DNA of 64,000 nt from Hippophae tibetana (taxonomy: Eukaryota; Streptophyta; Magnoliopsida; Rosales; Elaeagnaceae). Below are positions 57,718 to 64,000 of this stretch, piece after piece. The notes beneath the pieces are model-generated. The model was not told where the DNA came from, did no database searches, and was given only the letters and a program-made list of their open reading frames with translations. Positions within the stretch are counted from its first letter, which is position 1. Every line of letters begins with the position of its first letter. Where the stretch lies: assembly GCA_037013495.1 (NCBI GenBank), contig CM072811.1, forward strand, positions 41,555,452 to 41,619,451. The letters run 5' to 3'. Made by a program: the position numbers and the translations under genes.

Positions 57718-58610
57718 TCATTTCCCTACCTTAGTGAGTTTTTTTTTCATCTTTTCATATTGTTTGAATGTCATACCATTCAATTTCCTTAATATCTCAA
57801 CACCTCGCAAAGGTCGGGTTGCATAATCATGATCTTCTTCACCATCGAACAGTTTCTTTTGGTATGTAAACTTGTGTCCAGATGGCCAAAACCTTCTATG
57901 TCTTCTATAAGACATATTTATTTCATGAATAAGATAAGTTATAGAAGTTCCATCACTACATATAGGGCATCCCTTGTAACATTTTGTTGCATGTCCTGAT
58001 AAGTTTCCATAGGCAGGAAAATCATTAATTGTCCATAAAAAGAACCCCTCAAGTTAAAGTTTTCTTCTTTATGTGCATCATAAACATTTACACCATCATT
58101 CCACAACGTCTTTAAATCGTCTATCAGAGGCTGCAAATATACATTAATATCAACACCGGGTTGTTTTGGTCCTGAGATCAACAATGTTAACATCATGAAT
58201 TTTCATTTCATACACAACCATAGAGGAAGGTTGTATGTTACCATAATTACTGGCCAATAACTATATCTACTACTAAGGGAACTATGTGGATTAATTTCAT
58301 CAGCAGTAATGGCAAGACGAAGATTGTGCGAATCAGATGCAAATTGAGGAGATAAATTATCTTCTACTTTCCAATTTGGAGAATCACAAGGATGATGTAG
58401 CACCACATCATCAGATCGATCATCTAAATGCCAAGTCAACATCTTTGATGTCTCTTTACTTTTGAACAATCTTTGAAAGCGAGGAATAGGAGAAAAGTAC
58501 TAAAGAACCTTTGTAGGCACACCTTTCTTATGTGATATCTCATTTGTACCATGCTTCCATCTCGATTCTTTACACATCGGATAATCATCTAATGTCTCAT
58601 ATTATTTTCT
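57718..58610 (-). pseudogene. TNP2-type transposase catalytic domain, broken
   Basis: Readable blocks in order: PIPRFQRLFKSKETSKMLTW, PNWKVEDNLSPQFASDSHNL, RLAITADEINPHSSLSSRYS, YWPVIMVTYNLPLWLCMK, LLISGPKQPGVDINVYLQPL and LIDDLKTLWNDGVNVYDAHK. These are the conserved transposase family tnp2 blocks with the acidic residues of its catalytic core. Stops after KVL and WLCMK and a frame change near 57915-57940 inactivate it. Confidence 0.9.
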
Positions 58611-59240
58611 AAAAAAAATTCAATCTTTTAGACAAGCATGAATCTTATGATATTCCATGCCAAATCGACTAAGATATTTCTTCACTTCACACATTGAAGA
58701 TGGCAATTCAATACCCTTAGGAAACATATCGACTAGTAGATTTAGTAATTCTGTGAATCCCTTGTCAGAAAAACCATGTTTTGCCTTCACATTGTACAAA
58801 TGAACCAATCCCGACATTTTAGTGTATTTTTTACATTTTGGATACAACAGTTTTTCGACATCTTCTAGAAGGTTTTTAAAGGTTTCGGGATCATCCTCAC
58901 GTAGTTCATCTTCAACACCATGAAACATATTTTTTGTCTGTATATTATGATAAAATGTATGTAATCCACTCACATTCTTATTTATCTCTTTCTCATGAGT
59001 ATTATCAATATTTTCTCCATGATAATACCAATATTTATAGCTCAAAAGAATACCACTACGGATAAGGTGATACTTAACCTCGTCAAATTCATGAAATCAC
59101 TCAATTTTACATTTAACACATGGGCATCGAATCATACTAATTCCAGTATTACTATTTCTACAAGCAAATTCCATGAAATTTTCAACTCTAGAAATGTAGT
59201 CCTGCTTAATTCTACACTTTGACATCCGAGATTTGTCCAT
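58611..59240 (-). pseudogene. CACTA transposase N-terminal (transposase-associated) domain
   Basis: Starts MDKSRMSKCRIKQDYISRVE with the Cys-rich zinc-type segment RCPCVKCKIE, typical of the transposase-associated domain. A stop follows KCKIE. An open frame (58620-59045) continues with FTELLNLLVDMFPKGIELPS and ends at HKIHACLKD, just before the TNP2 core. Confidence 0.88.
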
Positions 59241-60000
59241 TTTCTATTAATGATATTAATTATGTATCCAATCAATATATTTCAAGTATTATTATATATA
59301 AATTCTCTAATTATTAGAATATATACCAAACCATACATAATACAAAACATTTATTATTTTAATCATTTTACAATTGTATTACTTTTACTTAATAAAATAT
59401 AATTATTTATATGTAAATAAATTTATCCACGTACGATAAATATTATAGTCCCTCAAACCAACAACATGCAGATATTATTTCCATCGAAAATAATCCAAAC
59501 ATATAATAACAAACATAATACAAAACATACATAAATCAAAAAATTATACAAAAATTAAAGCAAATTGAATAATAAGTGCGTAGGATTAATAGAAATACTT
59601 ACAAGAGTAAATGAAGTGACTAAATGAAGGAAATGAAGAAGAAATAGGTGTTTTGTAAGTGAGAATAAATGAGAAAATTGGTATAAAAAATTTGAGTATT
59701 TCGCTCAAAAAATAGGGGATCTGAAAGATAATGAGAAGAGGAATATAATCCATATAACGGTGTTGGAAATGGTGGTCGGAGGTGGCCGAAAAATGAAAAA
59801 GATAAAGGGTGAGCTCATTTTTGGGCGAATGGGGTTTCTACACAAATTGAAATATGCTGGTGAAGAAGAGAGAAGAGAAACGGTAATAAACATGTGGATA
59901 ACATCGGTTGACATGGCGAACTGATGCTACGCTACATGGATAGTGTCGGTTCTACACCGAACCAACTTTAAATTTATTATAAGTCATTTTTTTTTCAAAA
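59241..60000 (-). promoter_or_regulatory. Transposase promoter/leader region of CACTA 2
   Basis: AT-rich DNA between the transposase start and the right terminal repeat. The part 59600-60000 is homologous to the left 800 bp of CACTA 1 and includes GC-rich ATCGGTTGACATGG and AGTGTCGGTTCTAC words in the subterminal zone. Confidence 0.5.
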
Positions 60001-60046
60001 ACCGACTTTACATATCGACTTAAATACCCCTTTTGTAGTAGTGAAA

Positions 60047-60396
60047 TGATATCTATTAACCATTATATCTCAATTAATTGAATTTTTAAATATAAATTGA
60101 GAAAATTAAGAGTTATTATATTAAACTTAAGAGATATATTACATTAATTAAGAGTTTAATAGATACATTAAACATAATAAAACCTTAATATAACTAGCTA
60201 ATTAAAGTGTTCCAAAAATATAAAATATACATGAAAAACATTTACTAATATAACTAATCAAATTATCTATAATCGCTACTAAGATGCTGTCAGACATATA
60301 TCCGAATTACAAGTACATATATCAAGGAAATCAAATCAACAAGTGGGAGTAGATGACAACAACAAGACTATAAACTGAGATGGAAAATTGGTACTT
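60047..60396. other. AT-rich DNA right of CACTA 2
   Basis: No feature recognised; contains TTAAGAG/CTCTTAA-type words. Confidence 0.4.
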
Positions 60397-60606
60397 CTAC
60401 TTGAGCCAATGGTAGCATCTGTAGCACCATTTTTTGTCATATTTCTCGACACCAGGATCTTGTGCAACCAATTTCCTAACCGCTAATACATAATCTTTAC
60501 CACATCTAGATGGAATGGAAAAGATGGACTTGAAAAAAAGCAATAATTCCTTGTCAATAGAACGATAAGGATTCCTTTCTTGCTCAAAACCATGAAACAA
60601 GACCTA
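60397..60606 (-). pseudogene. Unidentified exon-like fragment
   Basis: A minus-strand frame follows an acceptor-like TTTTTAG at about 60607-60613 and reads VLFHGFEQERNPYRSIDKEL and SIFSIPSRCGKDYVLAVRKL, ending YDKKWCYRCYHWLK before a stop. Its amino acid make-up looks like a real protein terminus, not chance, but I do not recognise the family. It lies beside other gene fragments in the same orientation. Confidence 0.4.
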
Positions 60607-60980
60607 AAAAGGATCAAGAATATATGAAAATTTTAATAATGGATCTGTCAAGTTCAAAAAAGGATATGAACATTAAAAACACAAAAATCCTACATAAATG
60701 AAGATAATGTTAGTTCAGTTGGCATTAACCAAAAATGTGTCAGGAAATACACCTCAACTCATTGTGATATGAGACATTATATTCAACAATCTTTCCATCA
60801 AAACAATGTTTAACAATATCACTATCAAATTCATGCATTATAATAATCATAAAGCAAAATATAACTAAGAACATACTATCAAATTGTGTTGGCCCATTAT
60901 ATCCTGAAAGCTTGGATCAAATTGGTCTCAATATACTGAACTGACTCTTAACAAACTATAATTCCACCTTTCATCTAAAG

Positions 60981-61410
60981 TTACAGAAATGCATCTTTCT
61001 CAAGAAACTTTAGTACCTCGGTCTGATTGTTAAGCTTTACTACATCAATCAGAGTCTTATCGTCCATATTCTGAAGGGTGCAAGAATCATAATACCAAAA
61101 AAAAAGGTACCCCAATCACATCAATGAAGGACTAATAAATTCAAATCAACTCCAAAATACATAAGAGATGACTAATGATCACGTGATCAACCAATAAATC
61201 AACTTACACAATAGCTCCATTCTCTAGTAAAAGGACCACACACTCCTTCCTACACAAGCTGATTTTTGCAACAAAAGATAAGATAATACAAGTGCCTAAA
61301 GTCATCATACCTCCTCATATCCACATGCAAAGTGCAACACAGTTCATCCTTCTAAATCTTCCTCATCTTTATCAGTACTAGAGGCAATAGCTTCTTTCAA
61401 TCCCTAAACT
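60981..61410 (-). pseudogene. AKR2-like (ankyrin repeat protein 2) C-terminal pseudogene fragment
   Basis: Three exon remnants. Near 61320-61405: GLKEAIASSTDKDEEDLEG, a TGA stop where the family has Arg, then TVLHFACGYEEV and a GT donor. Near 61215-61260: RKECVVLLLENGAIV then GTAAG. At 60981-61075: [19 protein letters not shown] and [16 protein letters not shown], the exact kind of C-terminus AKR2 proteins have. AKR2 is a cytosolic chaperone that targets chloroplast outer-membrane proteins. The exon between the first and second piece is missing, and the last acceptor AG is lost. Confidence 0.82.
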
Positions 61411-61967
61411 AAAACAAACATGATAAATTACAATTACACATGTCATCAGAGAATAGTTAACAAATGTTCACCTTACCATCACTTAACCTATTTTTTGTTC
61501 ATAAATAATACTCAATGCTTTAAAAGTAGAATTTTTTTGCAAAATTCAAAAATCAACCAAAGGATTCAGTATCAAAACCAATACAAAAGCTAAAAGGGAT
61601 AAGTTTGCAAAATTCAGTACAAACTTATAGACAAAGGGACTAATGGCTGCCCAAAACAATGGGATTGCCTTCTTTGGATCCTTATCAACCAACTAAATAG
61701 AACCCAGAAGGAAAACACACAATCAAAAAAAATAAAAAGTGAAAAAAAAGTGTCCAAATCATGCCCATCATTACAAGGCATCAAAATAAGAAAAAACAAC
61801 CACCAAACCCAACAATTACTCTCTTAACTCTTCCTTTAAGTATTTTCAGTTTTTTAAGCATAATCTTGCATCAATAAGCATAAAAAACATATCTTCTCAT
61901 CTTTATCAATCTAACATTATATTCTTAACATACAAACAAAGACAATGAAGACAAGTAGAAGGAAAAA

Positions 61968-62037
61968 CTTATAGATGTTAACATATTCCCGATATCTCTG
62001 AACGTGCTGAGGTCTAACAGCAAAACCATATGCATCC
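61968..62037 (-). pseudogene. TBC/RabGAP protein exon fragment
   Basis: After an intron-like ...TGCAG boundary the minus strand reads RDAYGFAVRPQHVQRYREYV then NIYK. This resembles the N-terminal part of plant RabGAP/TBC domain proteins, recalled as YGFAVRPQHVQRYREYANIYKEEE. The exon breaks off after NIYK. RabGAPs stimulate GTP hydrolysis by Rab GTPases in vesicle traffic. Confidence 0.65.
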
Positions 62038-63207
62038 CTGCATATAGCATAAATTTCCATCAGTTTCCCAAGTTACACAAACTTTATTTATTCATTGACA
62101 TTTAACAAATCTCAAGAATGTGATAGCTTGACTAGTAGTACCTTCAGTCAGCCTCCAAAAATTGATGACTCGGGCTTAAAAACAACATAAATATAATAAG
62201 CCAAAACAAATAGTAATGCTATGATACCCCAAAATTTAGGACATTCCTTCCAACTCAAGTGACAAATGATCACTAGTCCCTTTCCTATCATAAGAAAACA
62301 TAACAGTCATAAATAATAGTTATAACAACAACAATGTTTTTGTAATCTAGATCTTTATTCATTCCATTTTTAGTATACCTTTTAAATAGAGATTCCACAA
62401 TCCCAGTAATATGGTTCAAAAAATTCGATAGTTCTCAAATGATAATGAAAATGACAATGGGAAAATATTTTACACAGGAGCAAACTTTTGTTTACATCTA
62501 ACATACCTGTGCAGAATCAGAAATAAGTAGAAGAACAAGGTCGCTTTTACAAAGTCCCAGAAATAAAAATAGAGAGACTCATAGTACTCCTTAAAGAGTC
62601 TTTTACCCCTTGTTAAACCTAACAGAATTAGGATGTTGCCATTTTTGTGTATAACAATGTAGAATCGTGAGTCTCGAGTATACCTATTTTGCAACAAAAT
62701 TGCAGGTAAGTGATGTAGCTTACTAATGCATTCTTGAGAAGATTAGGTAATTTTCACTTTTCTAACATTTTGTTCACCAATCTCCTTAAAACCTGTGTTC
62801 CATTAATGAAATCAAAGTCATCCAAAAAATTATAAACAAGAATTTTCAGTAATGGGTTCATCACTATGAGATAAAAAAAATAAGAAATAATGACATATTG
62901 GCACACAAAGAACAAATGTTGCAACATGAGGGAAAACAAGACACAAACCATCCATGGGATGCTTATGGTGGCAACCATGAAGAAGATAATGTATTTTGTT
63001 CCACCATGCACCAACACCCGCACTCGACACCAACACCCAGCATCAACACCATCACCAATGATATTGAAATATAAAGGTACATGCCAGTTACTGAATGTTG
63101 CATTGCATTCAGTTTTGCATCCATAAACATGCTTTACATATAAAAGAGCTTGTGAGCAAACAAAGGAAGAAATCTATTAATTGGAGGGGAAAATGAGAAT
63201 AAACTAC
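62038..63207. other. Intron-like or captured DNA between gene fragments
   Basis: A GCACAG|GTATG donor-like site near 62505 and an Ile/Leu-rich frame at 62470-62697 hint at another exon, but no family was recognised. The block 62890-63080 is less AT-rich (CACCAACACCCGCACTCG). Confidence 0.35.
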
Positions 63208-63332
63208 CTTATAGTCATGTCCATATTTATCAATAAGCAGACCTATGTGAATGCGCTGGATTTCTATTAATGGTTGTAGATGTGCCAATTTTCCATCTTT
63301 TTGTTTCTTTCCAAATGTTGTCTTCAAGTCTA
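63208..63332 (-). pseudogene. NOP16-like ribosome biogenesis protein exon fragment
   Basis: Between an AG acceptor (TTTAG at about 63333) and a GT donor the exon reads TFGKKQKDGKLAHLQPL, IEIQRIHIGLLIDKYGHDYK. This matches the pattern recalled for plant NOP16 (GKKRRDGKxAPLQPLTTxQR, then IHVGRLIEKYGDDYK), a nucleolar factor for the 60S ribosomal subunit. Only this exon was found. Confidence 0.7.
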
Positions 63333-63476
63333 AATTTGATTCAAAAAGGGACTTGAATCGATAGTTTACAATGTATGCCAGAAATCTTGATAAAATTTTA
63401 ATTTTCTAACCCATAAGTTAGACAGAAAAATAGACGAGACTGAAAAATTATACGTTGGCGATGGTACTGGGACCAC

Positions 63477-63598
63477 ATCAGGTATGTGGTAGGCTCTTTT
63501 AGCTCGCTTTGAGAATGGAAGCTTCCAAAGTAGTTAGAGTAATTCATCCATAACATAAGTTTGATGTTGTGTGTAGGCGTAGAATATATGTATCATGA
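63477..63598 (-). pseudogene. SCC2 (NIPBL-like cohesin loader) fragment, downstream exon
   Basis: The minus strand reads IFYAYTQHQTYVMDELL, a TAA stop where the family has Gln, then LLWKLPFSKRAKRAYHIPD. This is the conserved HEAT-repeat segment of plant SCC2, which loads cohesin onto chromosomes. It follows the next fragment in native order. Confidence 0.75.
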
Positions 63599-63722
63599 TG
63601 TTGAAGATGCCAGAGGTTTGAGTTCACAATGATAATAGAGAACAACAGATTTATATGCATACAAGTGCTGAAAGCATAATATATATAAGTTTTCATAAAA
63701 AGGAAAATGTAACAGATTTTAC

Positions 63723-63890
63723 CCCACTGATTAAACCGATTGCCTTCAGTTGCAAAATATGAATATTATCCACCAAGAATGTTATAAAGCTCATCTTTAC
63801 CAGTTGTAAGATGCAGCTATTTGATAATTTCTCTATCAATAGATATTCCCTTGAGTAAACCAATAATAGTGCACACATTTTCTGAAGAAT
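63723..63890 (-). pseudogene. SCC2 fragment, upstream exon
   Basis: Reads EYLLIEKLSNSCILQLVKMS then FITFLVDNIHILQLKAIGLI and SG before a GTAAAA donor, directly continuing into the exon at 63477-63598 across an intron of about 130 bp. The intron-bearing order shows a genomic rather than mRNA-derived copy. Its upper limit, and whether more of the gene lies beyond the window, are unclear. Confidence 0.75.
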
Positions 63891-64000
63891 GTTATTTACA
63901 ACAACAAACACCCTACCAAAAAAGGATTATAGAAATTAATAATTGTCTTAACAATGTAAAACTAGGTATAAAATTATAACATAAAAACAACTGAAACCCC

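Larger units (their letters stand above)
53208..60043 (-). mobile_element. CACTA (En/Spm) element 2, 6.8 kb, transposase-bearing
   Basis: Ends are CACTACTACAAAAATGGGC on the left and, reversed, CACTACTACAAAAGGGG on the right, flanked by a 3 bp AAA duplication (53205-53207 and 60044-60046), exactly the CACTA rule. Subterminal AAAGTCGGTT words occur at both ends. Genes read leftward from 59240: transposase-associated domain, TNP2 transposase, DUF4218, DUF4216, then a second gene with a plant transposase-type N-part and a C48 protease. The transposase has many stops and frame changes, so the copy is probably no longer self-sufficient. Confidence 0.93.

Noticed and set aside
59705..59914. 69-residue minus-strand frame near the right end of CACTA 2
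   Set aside because: Lies in the leader region upstream of the transposase and is not conserved as a frame in CACTA 1.
60200..60212. CTAG followed by T on the minus strand as a Helitron 3' end
   Set aside because: No GC-rich hairpin 10-12 bases upstream, so the terminus cannot be supported.
62470..62697. 75-residue hydrophobic frame beside the gene fragments
   Set aside because: Possible exon donor near 62505 but no recognisable protein; kept only as a note in the region entry.
62890..63080. Long plus-strand frames through the CACCAACACCCGCACTCG block
   Set aside because: Several frames are open on both strands, with no family resemblance and no splice context; composition explains it.

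Overview
The window reads as repeat-rich, strongly AT-biased nuclear DNA from a flowering plant, most likely a eudicot. The evidence is an intact plant-specific receptor kinase gene, Arabidopsis-type (TTTAGGG) telomere-like repeats, plant copia, gypsy, LINE, CACTA, Harbinger and hAT elements, an endogenous plant pararetrovirus, and fragments of plant housekeeping genes with introns. I cannot name the species. There is no sign of bacterial, organellar or CRISPR sequence.

Layout. 1-2670: one intact, intronless gene on the minus strand encoding a CRINKLY4-related receptor-like kinase (CCR3-like), the only clearly functional host gene here. 4108-5385: a Harbinger/Tourist-like element with degenerate telomere-like repeats inside. 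5505-8692: an RNase H-domain pseudogene split by a 2.9 kb copia element (A) that has matching LTRs and a perfect 5 bp target duplication. 8700-17560: AT-rich DNA with no recognisable gene. 17570-24860: a decayed copia element (B) carrying a 2.7 kb CACTA deletion derivative and a 1.4 kb LTR-like insert; part of B is duplicated and preserves the empty CACTA site. 25544-26473: a hAT-like non-autonomous element. 26800-33175: an endogenous Caulimoviridae copy on the minus strand, broken throughout. 33200-38880: AT-rich. 38890-43470: remnants of a copia (C, minus) and a Ty3-gypsy element (plus). 45302-50985: a LINE (minus) cut into pieces by a nearly full copia element (D) and an AT-rich insert. 52339-52922: a TRIM-like miniature LTR element. 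53010-60043: a CACTA end, interrupted by a 6.8 kb CACTA element with TNP2-type transposase remnants and a better-preserved C48 (Ulp1-like) protease gene. 60397-63890: short exon-sized pieces of several unrelated host genes (AKR2, a TBC RabGAP, NOP16, SCC2 and one unidentified), all on the minus strand.

How it fits together. Apart from the kinase, almost everything is mobile DNA in layers. The two CACTA elements are one family: the small one keeps the terminal and subterminal sequences and a large inverted repeat of the big one but has lost its genes, so it would depend on a relative for movement. The gene-fragment cluster at the right edge looks like transposon-mediated capture (Helitron or Pack-type), although its termini are not visible. 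All family calls come from reading translations and repeats by eye; no search or alignment was run.
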